A stretch of DNA of 64,000 nt from an uncultured Lachnospiraceae bacterium (GTDB lineage: Bacteria > Bacillota > Clostridia > Lachnospirales > Lachnospiraceae): contig CANQEL010000002.1 in NCBI GenBank assembly GCA_947594855.1, forward strand, positions 62,001 through 126,000, in the 5' to 3' direction. The notes under the pieces were generated by a model. That model ran no database searches. It saw only the letters and a program-made list of their open reading frames with translations, and was not told where the DNA came from. The position numbers and the translations under genes are program-made. Below, one piece after another: positions 34,099 to 44,193 of the stretch. The first letter of the stretch is position 1; every line of letters starts with the position of its first letter.

Positions 34099-36549
34099 AT
34101 GGTACCGGATTATACTGAAAGCGCGGAACAGGCGCTTAGGATAGCAGAAGACATAGCATACAAGTTTGCTGAAGGGAATGTAGGAACAGAGCATATACTT
34201 ATGGGACTTATGGCATGTGACGGAACTTCTTCGGAAGTGCTTGCAGCAAATGGTGTAGACAGGGTAAAAATAATGGAAACCGCAGCCAATATTATTGATT
34301 CAGGGAGAAAGGGAAAAGACCCGGAAAGCGGGAAATATACCCCAAGGGCAGTTAAACTTCTTGAATCTGCGCAAAAAGAAGCGAAAAGACTGAAATCAAA
34401 GATTATTGGAACAGAGCATATGCTTATTGCAATAATAAAGGCTGATGATACTACGGCTTACAGGCTTCTTGAGGCAATGAGTATGAATAAGTCCAAAATA
34501 TATACGGACTGTATGATTGCTCTTGGCTATGACAGTGCAACGGGAAAAAATGAATATGTTGCCCTGAAAAGTAAAAAGGGCGGTAAGGGTAAATCCGCCA
34601 CACCTGCCCTTGACAGATATAGCAGGGACCTTACGCAGTATGCAAGGGAGAATCGTCTTGATCCTGTTATTGGTCGTGATGAAGAAATACAGAGCGTTAT
34701 ACAGATTTTGAGCAGAAGAATGAAAAATAATCCATGTCTGTTAGGAGAACCGGGAGTAGGTAAAACTGCTATAGCCGAAGGACTTGCAATATGTATAGCA
34801 GAAGAGAACGTACCGCCTATGCTTGTCGGTAAAAGGGTTGTGACCCTTGACCTTTCAGGAATGGTAGCAGGAACGAAATATCGTGGTGAATTTGAAGAAA
34901 GAATGAAAAAGGTATTGAATGAGGTAATGAATGATGACAATATCCTTTTATTTATTGATGAAATTCATACGATTATCGGTGCAGGCGGCGCGGAAAGTGC
35001 AATAGATGCATCTAACATATTCAAACCATTTCTTGCCAGGGGAGAGATTCAGATAATAGGCGCAACAACAACGGATGAATATCGTAAAAATATTGAAAAG
35101 GATGCCGCGCTTGAAAGACGTTTTCAGCCGGTGATGATAGAAGAGCCTGATGAACTGGAAACTATTAAGATACTTAAAGGGCTGAGACCGCGTTATGAGG
35201 AACACCATAATGTTGTAATAACGGATGAAGCGCTTGAAGCTGCAGTAAAACTTACGGCAAGATATGTAAATGACAGATTTCTTCCTGATAAGGCGATAGA
35301 TGCAATGGATGAAGCAGCGTCCATGGTAAGGATAGGAAGGATATCGGCTTCGCCTGAGATAAAAGAATACGAGAAGAAAAACAGACGCCTGGATGAAGAA
35401 AAGGAAGAGGCCCTTAAAAGAGAAGACTATGCAAGGGCTTCTGAGATAAAAAAAGAACAGGATAGTATAAGGGAACTCATAGATAAATATAAAAAAGACA
35501 AAGGAAACAAGCCGGAAGCCAGCCAGAATCTTAGTGTAACCGGAGATGAAATTGCAGATGTAGTTGCGGCATGGACAAAGATTCCTGTTAAACGTCTGAA
35601 AGAGGCTGAAACAGAAAGGCTTAAAAAGCTGGAAGAGATACTCCATAAAAGAGTGGTAGGACAGGAAGAGGCAGTAAGTGCAGTAGCAAAAGCGGTAAGA
35701 AGGGGCCGTGTCGGACTTAAAAATCCTTCAAGACCTACAGGTTCATTCCTGTTTCTGGGACCTACCGGTGTTGGAAAAACCGAGTTATCCAAAGCTCTTG
35801 CAGAAGCTGTATTTGGAGATGAGGGGGATATTATACGCGTAGATATGTCCGAATATATGGAGAAACACAGTGTATCAAAAATGATTGGCTCGCCTCCGGG
35901 ATATGTAGGCTATGAAGAGGGCGGACAGCTGAGTGAGAGAGTAAGGCGTAAGCCATATTCAGTGATTTTATTTGATGAGATAGAAAAGGCGCATCCGGAT
36001 GTATTTAATATACTTCTGCAAATACTTGAGGATGGACATGTTACGGATGCACATGGCCGTAAAGTAAGTTTTAAAGATACGATTGTCATTATGACCTCAA
36101 ATGCAGGCGCGCAGAGGATTGCAGCTCCTAAGCTTCTGGGATTTGCATCGGGCGAGGATGAGGCAGCAAATTATGAAAGAATGAAAAATGAAGTTATGGA
36201 AGAAGTAAAGAAGATATTTAAGCCGGAATTTATTAACCGTATAGATGAAATACTTGTATTCCATTCACTTACAAAAGAAAATATAAAGGATATTGCAAAA
36301 ATACTTATTTCAGGACTGTGTGAGCGTGTTAAGGAACAGCTTGGAATAGAGCTTGATATTGATGATGCAGTATATGAGCATATTGCTTCAAACGGTTTTG
36401 ATAAAGATTATGGCGCAAGACCTGTAAGAAGGGCAATACAGACAGAGATTGAGGATGCGCTTGCAGATGAGTTGTTATCAGAAAAAATATATCGTGATTC
36501 CCATATAAAGGTATTGTGTGTGGAAGATAAAATTGCTTTTTCACTATAG
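34099..36549 (+). CDS. clpC: ATP-dependent Clp protease ATP-binding subunit, ClpC type
   Basis: Clp_N repeats, GEPGVGKTAIAEGLA and GPTGVGKTELSKALA Walker A motifs, UVR-like middle region. Confidence 0.93.
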   Translation: MVPDYTESAEQALRIAEDIAYKFAEGNVGTEHILMGLMACDGTSSEVLAANGVDRVKIMETAANIIDSGRKGKDPESGKYTPRAVKLLESAQKEAKRLKSKIIGTEHMLIAIIKADDTTAYRLLEAMSMNKSKIYTDCMIALGYDSATGKNEYVALKSKKGGKGKSATPALDRYSRDLTQYARENRLDPVIGRDEEIQSVIQILSRRMKNNPCLLGEPGVGKTAIAEGLAICIAEENVPPMLVGKRVVTLDLSGMVAGTKYRGEFEERMKKVLNEVMNDDNILLFIDEIHTIIGAGGAESAIDASNIFKPFLARGEIQIIGATTTDEYRKNIEKDAALERRFQPVMIEEPDELETIKILKGLRPRYEEHHNVVITDEALEAAVKLTARYVNDRFLPDKAIDAMDEAASMVRIGRISASPEIKEYEKKNRRLDEEKEEALKREDYARASEIKKEQDSIRELIDKYKKDKGNKPEASQNLSVTGDEIADVVAAWTKIPVKRLKEAETERLKKLEEILHKRVVGQEEAVSAVAKAVRRGRVGLKNPSRPTGSFLFLGPTGVGKTELSKALAEAVFGDEGDIIRVDMSEYMEKHSVSKMIGSPPGYVGYEEGGQLSERVRRKPYSVILFDEIEKAHPDVFNILLQILEDGHVTDAHGRKVSFKDTIVIMTSNAGAQRIAAPKLLGFASGEDEAANYERMKNEVMEEVKKIFKPEFINRIDEILVFHSLTKENIKDIAKILISGLCERVKEQLGIELDIDDAVYEHIASNGFDKDYGARPVRRAIQTEIEDALADELLSEKIYRDSHIKVLCVEDKIAFSL

Positions 36550-36610
36550 CAATTTTGGGTTCGATATATTATAATAAAATTAATTAATAAACTATAAGGA
36601 GGATGTATTA

Positions 36611-37027
36611 ATGGCGGTTGTTGAGGAATTGATTCGTATAGAAGAAGATAACACGTTAAGCTTTGGAAATTACCTTCTTGACAGTAAGACCAAACTTTCG
36701 GATTTTGTATATGAGGGAGACATATATAAGGTTAAGACTTTCAGGGAGATTACAAAGCTTGAAAAGAACGGGCAGTTTGTATATGAGTCTGTTGAGGGGA
36801 CAGCAGTTACGGGATTTAAAGCTACGGAGAATTCTGTAAAAATGAATGTTTCAGGTATTTCAGATACACAGATAACGCTTGGCCTTGAACCGCAGAGTTC
36901 ATATAAAGTAACTGTTGACGGTAACGATATGGGGGTTATCAAAACTAATCTCAGCGGAAAACTTGTACTGAGTATAGAGCTCGATGAGGGAAGCGTAAAA
37001 ACTATAGAAGCTGTAAAAGAAGTATAA
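36611..37027 (+). CDS. Conserved hypothetical protein
   Basis: RBS AAGGAGGATG; 138 aa between clpC and radA; no family recognised with certainty. Confidence 0.6.
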   Translation: MAVVEELIRIEEDNTLSFGNYLLDSKTKLSDFVYEGDIYKVKTFREITKLEKNGQFVYESVEGTAVTGFKATENSVKMNVSGISDTQITLGLEPQSSYKVTVDGNDMGVIKTNLSGKLVLSIELDEGSVKTIEAVKEV

Positions 37028-37053
37028 AGAAAAATTACATTATAATTTATGAC

Positions 37054-37080
37054 GGGGTTGCCGAGGTATGTGGCAACCCC
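37054..37080 (+). terminator. Hairpin terminator-like
   Basis: GGGGTTGCC-gaggtatgt-GGCAACCCC followed by AAGTTTT. Confidence 0.65.
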
Positions 37081-37110
37081 AAGTTTTGAGCCGGTTGAGA
37101 AGGAGAATGT

Positions 37111-38481
37111 ATGGCGAAAGAAAAACAGGTATTTTTTTGTAAAGAGTGTGGATTTGAGACTTCAAAGTGGACAGGGCAGTGTCCGGGATGTCGCGAATGG
37201 AATACCATGGTTGAAAGTCCTAAGATAAAAGGAAAAGGGAAAAAAAGTTATTCAGGAGTAATAACGCCTGAAACCGGGAAACCATCTAAAATTACAGAAG
37301 TATCAATAGATACGGAAGACAGGTTCAGCACGGGAATAGGAGAGCTTGACAGGGTGCTGGGCGGAGGTGTCATAAAAGGCGCGCTTACACTTGTAGGAGG
37401 CGACCCTGGAATAGGTAAATCCACGCTTCTTCTGCAAATGTGCCGGAATATGTCAGAGAACGGATTGAATATACTGTATGTATCCGGTGAGGAATCGCTT
37501 AAACAGATAAAAATGCGCGCAGACAGAATAGGAAAGTTTAACGACAGATTATTTTTGCTTAGTGAAACATGTCTTGATGTAGTAGAAGATACTATTACAG
37601 GTTCAGATATGCCTGATTTTGATGTAGTGGTTATTGATTCAATACAGACCGTATATAAGGAAGAGGTTGATTCTGCGCCCGGAAGCATAAGCCAGGTCAG
37701 GGAATGTACTTCGGCAATATTAAGACTTGCAAAGCAGACGGGAATATCTGTATTTATAGTAGGGCATGTAACCAAGGAAGGCGTGGTTGCCGGACCGAGG
37801 ATGCTTGAACATATGGTAGATACCGTGCTTTATTTTGAAGGGGATAATATTGCATCATACCGTATGCTCAGGGCGGTTAAAAACAGGTTTGGCTCAACAA
37901 ATGAACTTGGGGTATTTGAAATGAAAAACACCGGATTGGCAGAAGTGCTTAATCCGTCTGAATATATGCTTCAGGGCAAGCCTGAAAATGAAGCTGGTTC
38001 CATTGTTACATGTACGCTTGAAGGAACCAGGCCTATTATGCTGGAGGTTCAGGCTTTAGTATGCCAGACGGGATTTAATTATCCAAGGCGTACTGCAGTA
38101 GGAATTGATTTTAACAGGGTTACGCTTCTTATGGCAATTATAGAAAAACGTATGGGAATACATATGTCTGATTATGATGTGTATGTAAACATTGCAGGGG
38201 GCCTAAAGGTAAATGAACCTTCGCTTGATCTTGCAATCGTTGCAGCGGTACTTTCCAGTTATCGCGCAAAGGCGTTGGATGACCGTACATTTATATTTGG
38301 GGAAGCAGGACTGGTTGGAGAGGTGCGCGCAGTGGGTATGGCGCAAAGGCGTATTAACGAAGCCGCAAAGATGGGATATACTTCATGTATTATTCCTAAG
38401 GCTAATGAAGAGATGCTTGAAGACAAGCCTATAAAATGTTATGGTATAAAAAATATCAGGGAACTTGCAGAATTAATATAA
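37111..38481 (+). CDS. radA: DNA repair protein RadA
   Basis: CKECGFETSKWTGQCPGCREWNTMVE zinc finger; GGDPGIGKSTLLLQ; KNRFGSTNELGVFEM. Confidence 0.97.
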   Translation: MAKEKQVFFCKECGFETSKWTGQCPGCREWNTMVESPKIKGKGKKSYSGVITPETGKPSKITEVSIDTEDRFSTGIGELDRVLGGGVIKGALTLVGGDPGIGKSTLLLQMCRNMSENGLNILYVSGEESLKQIKMRADRIGKFNDRLFLLSETCLDVVEDTITGSDMPDFDVVVIDSIQTVYKEEVDSAPGSISQVRECTSAILRLAKQTGISVFIVGHVTKEGVVAGPRMLEHMVDTVLYFEGDNIASYRMLRAVKNRFGSTNELGVFEMKNTGLAEVLNPSEYMLQGKPENEAGSIVTCTLEGTRPIMLEVQALVCQTGFNYPRRTAVGIDFNRVTLLMAIIEKRMGIHMSDYDVYVNIAGGLKVNEPSLDLAIVAAVLSSYRAKALDDRTFIFGEAGLVGEVRAVGMAQRRINEAAKMGYTSCIIPKANEEMLEDKPIKCYGIKNIRELAELI

Positions 38482-38501
38482 GAAAGGGATGTGCGGATAG
38501 T

Positions 38502-39041
38502 ATGATTAATAAATTGCTGGATAATATTGTATCTGCAATTGGAGCTTTTAAAGGTGGAACAATATATAAAAAATATGACAGAATCAACAGCGTATTTAAA
38601 ACGCCTGTTAAGCTTATAATAGGTTTATGCGTTATACTTTTTACAGTTGCAGGTTATATTCTTTCGGGATTTTCCTATAATCATGATGCGCTTATAGTAT
38701 CACTTATTGTATTTGGCGTATTTAACCTGGTAAATGCAATGTTTTCAGCAATATATAAAATACAGATTCCGTATATATCTTTTATTGTCTTTAATGCACT
38801 GGGATTTCTGCTGTATATGTTTATAATATCAAAATATGAAGCAATAGGAATTCTGTTTATGGTTCTGTTTATGGTATTAGTATTTATAGCGGTGTGGATA
38901 TGCGATATGTGCCTTCTGTATGGAGCAGGCCCCCAAAGAAGGATTTTCGGAGGCCTGATAGTTAATCTTGTTACGGTTATTTTAACTACCGTATGTGTAT
39001 TTGCGATATCTGCAGTATCATATATAATGCAGAATATATAA
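38502..39041 (+). CDS. Hypothetical multi-TM membrane protein
   Basis: RBS AGAAAGGGATG region; at least four hydrophobic segments. Confidence 0.6.
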   Translation: MINKLLDNIVSAIGAFKGGTIYKKYDRINSVFKTPVKLIIGLCVILFTVAGYILSGFSYNHDALIVSLIVFGVFNLVNAMFSAIYKIQIPYISFIVFNALGFLLYMFIISKYEAIGILFMVLFMVLVFIAVWICDMCLLYGAGPQRRIFGGLIVNLVTVILTTVCVFAISAVSYIMQNI

Positions 39042-39044
39042 TTA

Positions 39045-39713
39045 TTATTCTTCAGATTCGGGAGTATAATCTACGTCAAGCCTGTAAAAAAATACAGGCA
39101 GCCTGGATGAGAGTTCTTCATAAATCATTCCTGCAATCTGGCGCATCTGTGGATGTGCTTTTGAGTCCAGCCTTAATTTGAAAAAGTGCCTCCATTCACG
39201 TATATTCATGCTTACAATGATTTCTGTTTTAAGTGAATTGGGAAGTACAGAACGGGCTTCCTGAGGAGCTGCGCCAAGTTTAAGAAGTTCAAAATAATAT
39301 TTCTCGGCACTCTCCATTGCATGCATCCATACATCATATTTTTTTGCATCAATTTCATTATTAAGGTCATATTTGAATCCTGAAGCAATATCAATTACAG
39401 TAATACGGTTATTGAAGATATCATTGGAATAATTGCAATATCTCGTGCTTTCCTGGCTGTAGCTGGCTATTCTGTGTCTTACTATTTCGTGGGTAACGCC
39501 TCTGTCACAAATAATTTTAACAGTGATAAGCTCATGTTCTATAACTGATTCATGTCCGTTGGATATTATGTTTTTAACAAACTGTTCCGCTGAGTTTTCT
39601 GTTATACTGCGCTCGCTTTTGTAGCAAACCCTGCCAACCCGTTCAATTTTCTTCAGTATTTCGCTGTAATCTTTCATGTCGATTATCTCAACTGACGGTT
39701 CAATTACATTCAT
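39045..39713 (-). CDS. thyX: FAD-dependent thymidylate synthase
   Basis: RHRIASYSQESTRY matches the ThyX RHRxxSxxxxSxRY motif. Confidence 0.95.
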   Translation of the reverse strand: MNVIEPSVEIIDMKDYSEILKKIERVGRVCYKSERSITENSAEQFVKNIISNGHESVIEHELITVKIICDRGVTHEIVRHRIASYSQESTRYCNYSNDIFNNRITVIDIASGFKYDLNNEIDAKKYDVWMHAMESAEKYYFELLKLGAAPQEARSVLPNSLKTEIIVSMNIREWRHFFKLRLDSKAHPQMRQIAGMIYEELSSRLPVFFYRLDVDYTPESEE

Positions 39714-39802
39714 AATCTCACTCCTTTAGGTATAAAACAATAATTGTATATACAATATATTACATTATAGGGTAAAAATCAAGAAAAAGCGTAATGAATA
39801 AG

Positions 39803-39830
39803 TTGACTAACATGTATATCGTGGTATAAA
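39803..39830 (+). promoter_or_regulatory. Sigma-A-type promoter for thrS
   Basis: TTGACT - 16 bp - TATAAA upstream of thrS. Confidence 0.6.
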
Positions 39831-39861
39831 ATAGTATAATTAATAAATGAAAGGAAGAACT

Positions 39862-41820
39862 ATGATGAAAGTTACATTAAAAGACGGGTCGTATAAAGAA
39901 TACCAAAATCCAATGTCAGCATACGATATTGCAAAAGACATAAGTGAAGGTCTTGCAAGAGCAGCATGCGCAGCAATGGTTGACGGAAAGGTTGTGGATT
40001 TACGAACTACAATTTCTGACGATTGTGAACTTAGTATTCTTACTTTTAATGATAAAGAAGGAATGGCGGCTTACAGGCATACTGCTTCCCACGTTCTTGC
40101 AGAAGCGGTAAAGAGATTGTATCCTGAAGCAAAACTTGCCATAGGACCTTCTATTGATACAGGATTTTATTATGATTTTGACTGCCCTCCTTTTGACAGG
40201 GAAGCGCTTGATAAAATAGAAGCTGAAATGAAGAAAATTATTAAAGAGGGAAACGCCCTTACATGTTTTACGCTTCCAAGAGATGAAGCAATAGAGTTCA
40301 TGGAAAAAAGGGAAGAACCTTATAAAGTTGAACTTATAAAAGATTTGCCTGAAGATGCGGTTATATCTTTTTACAGTCAGGGAGAATTTACTGATTTGTG
40401 CGCAGGACCTCATCTTATGAGTACTAAACAGATTAAAGCATTTAAACTTATCTCTTCTTCAGGAGCATACTGGAGAGGTTCTGAAAAGAATAAAATGCTT
40501 ACAAGGATATACGGAACCGCATATGATAAGAAAGCAGACCTGGAAGCATATCTTGAACACCTGGAAGACATAAAAAAACGTGACCATAACAGGCTTGGAA
40601 GAGAAATGGAACTGTTTACAACGGTAGATGTAATAGGGCAGGGACTTCCTCTTATCATGCCTAATGGCGTTATTATTATAAAGGAACTTCAGAGATGGAT
40701 AGAAGATTTGGAGGACAATGAATGGGGATATGTGAGAACTAAAACGCCTCTTATGGCAAAAAGCGATTTGTACAGGATATCCGGACACTGGGACCATTAC
40801 AAAGAAGGAATGTTTGTACTTGGCGATGAAGATAAGGATAAAGAAGTGTTTGCACTAAGGCCTATGACATGTCCGTTCCAGTATTATGTTTATAAAAACA
40901 GCCAGAAATCATACAGGGACCTGCCTCTCAGATATGGCGAGACTTCTACTCTTTTCCGTAATGAAGAGTCAGGAGAAATGCACGGACTTACACGTGTAAG
41001 GCAGTTTACGATATCTGAAGGACATCTTATTGTAAGGCCTGACCAGATGGATGAAGAGTTTAAAGGGTGCCTGGCGCTTGCAAAATACTGTCTTACCACG
41101 CTTGGACTTGAGGAAGATGTAACTTACAGGCTGTCAAAATGGGATCCGGATAATTCGGATAAATATATGGGCAGCGCCGAAGTATGGGAGGAAACACAGC
41201 AGAGAATAAGGAATGTACTTGACGAGCTTGGTATAGTTTATGAGGAAGCAGACGGTGAAGCGGCATTCTACGGACCTAAAGTAGATATCCAGGCAAAAAA
41301 TGTATATGGTAAAGAAGATACAATGATTACCATTCAGTGGGACGCGCTTTTAGCTGAACAGTTTGATATGTATTATGTAGACCAGAACGGCGAAAAAGTA
41401 AGACCTTATATAATTCACAGGACAAGTATAGGATGTTATGAGAGAACTCTTGCATGGCTTACTGAAAAATATGCCGGAAAATTTCCTACATGGCTCTGCC
41501 CTGAACAGGTAAGGGTGCTTCCTATATCAGAGAAGTTCCATGATTATGCAAATAAGATTAATAAGGAACTTAAAGCTAACGGTATAAGAAGCAGTGTAGA
41601 TGAAAGAAGCGAGAAGATAGGTTATAAAATACGTGATTCAAGGCTTCACAGGGTTCCTTATATGCTTGTTGTAGGACAGAAGGAAGAACAGGATAATACC
41701 GTATCTGTAAGAAGCAGATATCTTGGAGATGAGGGAATAAAGAGTATTGATGAATTCATTTCAGAGATATGTAAAGAGATAAGAACCAAACAGATACGTG
41801 AAATTAAAGTAACAGAATAA
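39862..41820 (+). CDS. thrS: Threonyl-tRNA synthetase
   Basis: TGS domain, HTASHVLAEAVKRLYP, RPMTCPFQYYVYKNS, full length. Confidence 0.97.
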   Translation: MMKVTLKDGSYKEYQNPMSAYDIAKDISEGLARAACAAMVDGKVVDLRTTISDDCELSILTFNDKEGMAAYRHTASHVLAEAVKRLYPEAKLAIGPSIDTGFYYDFDCPPFDREALDKIEAEMKKIIKEGNALTCFTLPRDEAIEFMEKREEPYKVELIKDLPEDAVISFYSQGEFTDLCAGPHLMSTKQIKAFKLISSSGAYWRGSEKNKMLTRIYGTAYDKKADLEAYLEHLEDIKKRDHNRLGREMELFTTVDVIGQGLPLIMPNGVIIIKELQRWIEDLEDNEWGYVRTKTPLMAKSDLYRISGHWDHYKEGMFVLGDEDKDKEVFALRPMTCPFQYYVYKNSQKSYRDLPLRYGETSTLFRNEESGEMHGLTRVRQFTISEGHLIVRPDQMDEEFKGCLALAKYCLTTLGLEEDVTYRLSKWDPDNSDKYMGSAEVWEETQQRIRNVLDELGIVYEEADGEAAFYGPKVDIQAKNVYGKEDTMITIQWDALLAEQFDMYYVDQNGEKVRPYIIHRTSIGCYERTLAWLTEKYAGKFPTWLCPEQVRVLPISEKFHDYANKINKELKANGIRSSVDERSEKIGYKIRDSRLHRVPYMLVVGQKEEQDNTVSVRSRYLGDEGIKSIDEFISEICKEIRTKQIREIKVTE

Positions 41821-41847
41821 ATATTATTTTAACGGAGGGGCTTTACA

Positions 41848-42321
41848 ATGGATAACGAAAATTATTATCAGAATGAACCTGAAAACCAGACGACACCTGA
41901 AGAACAGAAGGCAACGCAAAGCGACAATGGTTATGAACCACCAAAGTATGAACCGCAGGGATATGAGCCGTCTTATAATTATCAGCCATATACTGTACCT
42001 GAGCCGCCTAAGAAAAAAAGGAACGGTCTTGGAATAGCGTCGCTTGTAATTGGTATAATTTCGCTTATATCGTGCTGCTGCTGGTGGCTTTCCATACTGC
42101 TTGGAGTTGTTTCAATAATCCTGGGAATTGTTTCGCTTGTTCAGAAGGAAGATACCAAAGGATTTGCCGTAGTTGGAATAATACTTGGTTCAATTGGAAT
42201 TGTTCTGGCGGTGGCGCTTGTATTTACTGTAGTTTATATGTATGACAGCGGTATGATGGACCAGCTCGGAACATATTATTATAATGAATATGGCGTTAAT
42301 CCTTTTGAAAATATTTATTGA
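41848..42321 (+). CDS. DUF4190-like membrane protein
   Basis: Pro/Tyr-rich N-terminus then GLGIASLVIGIISLISCC...GVVSIILGIVSLVQ. Confidence 0.75.
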   Translation: MDNENYYQNEPENQTTPEEQKATQSDNGYEPPKYEPQGYEPSYNYQPYTVPEPPKKKRNGLGIASLVIGIISLISCCCWWLSILLGVVSIILGIVSLVQKEDTKGFAVVGIILGSIGIVLAVALVFTVVYMYDSGMMDQLGTYYYNEYGVNPFENIY

Positions 42322-42329
42322 TAACAGTA

Positions 42330-42776
42330 TTATCTGATTATGGAATAGTCAAATACAACCAATAAGAGATTTTTTATAATCCATTGGAGGATAAGAACAA
42401 CACATGCCGTATAAATATACCACGGCCGTATTGTAAGTACGCATAGTGATGTATTTTCAGGAGAAGAGGTTTTACAGGCTCTTCTCCTGATTCTGTATAT
42501 TGTCTGTGAAAGCATGAAAAATACTCCCGGCAGCGCTACATATAGAACTAACGGGTGATAATAAAAACTTTTGATAAAATGGCCGCTTAGCATATATACA
42601 AGCGAGCGCGTTCCGCCGCAGCCGGGGCAGTAATACCCGGTAATTATATGAAAAAGACACGGGCGCACATGTGAAATTATATAAGGTCCAAACAGCGCCA
42701 GTATTATAATACCGGCAAGTCCGCATACATATGCGCATGTATCCAGCGCGCGGCTATAAGGTCTGTATTGTGGCAT
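42330..42776 (-). CDS. DUF2752-like membrane protein
   Basis: CLFHIITGYYCPGCGGTRSLVYMLSGHFIKSFYYHPLV. Confidence 0.85.
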   Translation of the reverse strand: MPQYRPYSRALDTCAYVCGLAGIIILALFGPYIISHVRPCLFHIITGYYCPGCGGTRSLVYMLSGHFIKSFYYHPLVLYVALPGVFFMLSQTIYRIRRRACKTSSPENTSLCVLTIRPWYIYTACVVLILQWIIKNLLLVVFDYSIIR

Positions 42777-42799
42777 AATATTTCTTCCTCAAAAAAGTA

Positions 42800-42828
42800 T
42801 TGACATCTGTATAAAGAGATGTTATCAT
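42800..42828 (+). promoter_or_regulatory. Sigma-A-type promoter for infC-rpmI-rplT
   Basis: TTGACA - 17 bp - TATCAT. Confidence 0.75.
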
Positions 42829-42839
42829 TATTAGCGTTG

Positions 42840-43015
42840 CAGTTATTGCAATAATAACATAAAGCGGAGTGTGTCCACTCTCACCTTAGCACATATATGT
42901 GACTTGGGTTAATAATAAGACATTTTTTAATGAAAGTAAATACCTGCGGGTATTTACCGGTAGTTGGTTTTATTTGGTGGACAGAGTATACTTTGTCTGC
43001 TTTTTTAATTTATTT
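42840..43015 (+). promoter_or_regulatory. Structured leader/attenuator (L20-leader-like) upstream of infC
   Basis: GTAAATACC/GGTATTTAC hairpin followed by GGACAGAG-tata-CTTTGTCTGCTTTTTT terminator-like stem, ~170 nt before infC. Confidence 0.6.
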
Positions 43016-43030
43016 TGGAGGTGCACAGCA

Positions 43031-43537
43031 ATTAGCGATTTTTTTATTAACGAGCAAATAAGAGATAAGGAAGTACGTCTTATCGGCGATAATGGAGAAC
43101 AGTTAGGCATTATGCCTGTTAAGGAAGCCTTGCGGATGGCAAGGGAGGCAGATCTTGATCTGGTTAAGGTTGCCCCTAATGCAAAGCCGCCGGTATGTAA
43201 GATTATCGATTATGGAAAGTTCCGTTATGAGCAGATGCGCAGGGACAAAGAAGCAAAAAAGAAGCAGAAGGTGACGGAAGTAAAAGAGATACGTTTGTCG
43301 CCAAATATTGATAGTAATGATTTAAATACAAAAGCAAACCACGCCAGGAAATTTCTTTCAAAGGGAGATAAAGTTAAGGTATCGCTTCGTTTCCGTGGAC
43401 GTGAGATGTCTCATGTTAATGTTGGAAAACAGATACTTGATACTTTCTTTGAAAAGCTTGAGGATATTGCTGTTGTAGATAAACCAGCTAAGCTGGAAGG
43501 CAGAAGTATGGTAGTATTTTTGACCGAAAAGAAATAA
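43031..43537 (+). CDS. infC: Translation initiation factor IF-3, probable ATT start codon
   Basis: [45 protein letters not shown] places start at ATT 43031. Confidence 0.93.
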   Translation: MSDFFINEQIRDKEVRLIGDNGEQLGIMPVKEALRMAREADLDLVKVAPNAKPPVCKIIDYGKFRYEQMRRDKEAKKKQKVTEVKEIRLSPNIDSNDLNTKANHARKFLSKGDKVKVSLRFRGREMSHVNVGKQILDTFFEKLEDIAVVDKPAKLEGRSMVVFLTEKK

Positions 43538-43551
43538 GGAGGAATATAATT

Positions 43552-43749
43552 ATGCCTAAAATGAAGACAAGAAGTTCGGCAGCTAAACGTTTTAAGCAGA
43601 CCGGGTCAGGTAAGCTTATGCGTATGAAAGCTAATAAAAGCCACATTCTTAACAAGAAGTCAAGAAAGAGAAAGAGAAATCTTAGAAAGCAGACAGAAAT
43701 TGATGCTTCTAACCTGAAGCAGATGAAAAGATGCATGCCTTACATGTAA
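43552..43749 (+). CDS. rpmI: 50S ribosomal protein L35
   Basis: [24 protein letters not shown]. Confidence 0.97.
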   Translation: MPKMKTRSSAAKRFKQTGSGKLMRMKANKSHILNKKSRKRKRNLRKQTEIDASNLKQMKRCMPYM

Positions 43750-43772
43750 TATGATTTTAGGAGGATTTAATA

Positions 43773-44129
43773 ATGGCCAGAGTTAAAGGCGGAATGAACG
43801 CCAAGAAAAAGCATAAGAGAGTTTTGAAGCTTGCCAAGGGTTATCGCGGAGCACGTTCAAAACAGTACAGAGTTGCAAAACAGTCCGTTATGAGGGCTTT
43901 AAATACAGCTTATGAAGGAAGAAAGCAGAGAAAGAGACAGTTTAGGAGACTGTGGATTGCGCGTATTAACGCAGCAGCAAGAATGAATGGAATATCTTAT
44001 AGCAAGTTCATGTATGGACTTAAGCTTGCTGAAGCTGATGTGAACAGAAAGATGCTGTCAGAGATGGCGATAAGCGATCCGGAAGGATTTGCTGCACTTG
44101 CAGAACTGGCAAAGTCAAAGATAGCGTAA
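43773..44129 (+). CDS. rplT: 50S ribosomal protein L20
   Basis: [33 protein letters not shown]. Confidence 0.98.
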   Translation: MARVKGGMNAKKKHKRVLKLAKGYRGARSKQYRVAKQSVMRALNTAYEGRKQRKRQFRRLWIARINAAARMNGISYSKFMYGLKLAEADVNRKMLSEMAISDPEGFAALAELAKSKIA

Positions 44130-44158
44130 TAGAAAAATAATATCATAGTATATTAAAG

Positions 44159-44189
44159 GGCTGCCGTGAAAATTTCATGGCAGCCTGTT
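44159..44189 (+). terminator. Terminator after rplT
   Basis: GGCTGCCgTGAAA/TTTCAtGGCAGCC followed by TGTTTTAATT. Confidence 0.75.
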
Positions 44190-44193
44190 TTAA

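Noticed and set aside
34948-35646. 232 aa minus-strand ORF inside clpC
   Set aside because: Antisense shadow ORF; low-complexity Phe/Tyr-rich translation.
39714-39861. Possible T-box upstream of thrS
   Set aside because: Only ~130 nt between thyX and thrS, containing an ordinary promoter; no T-box sequence or antiterminator seen.
42899-43030. 44-residue N-terminal extension of infC in the ORF track
   Set aside because: Lies in the untranslated leader with terminator-like structure; the IF-3 homology begins at ATT 43031.
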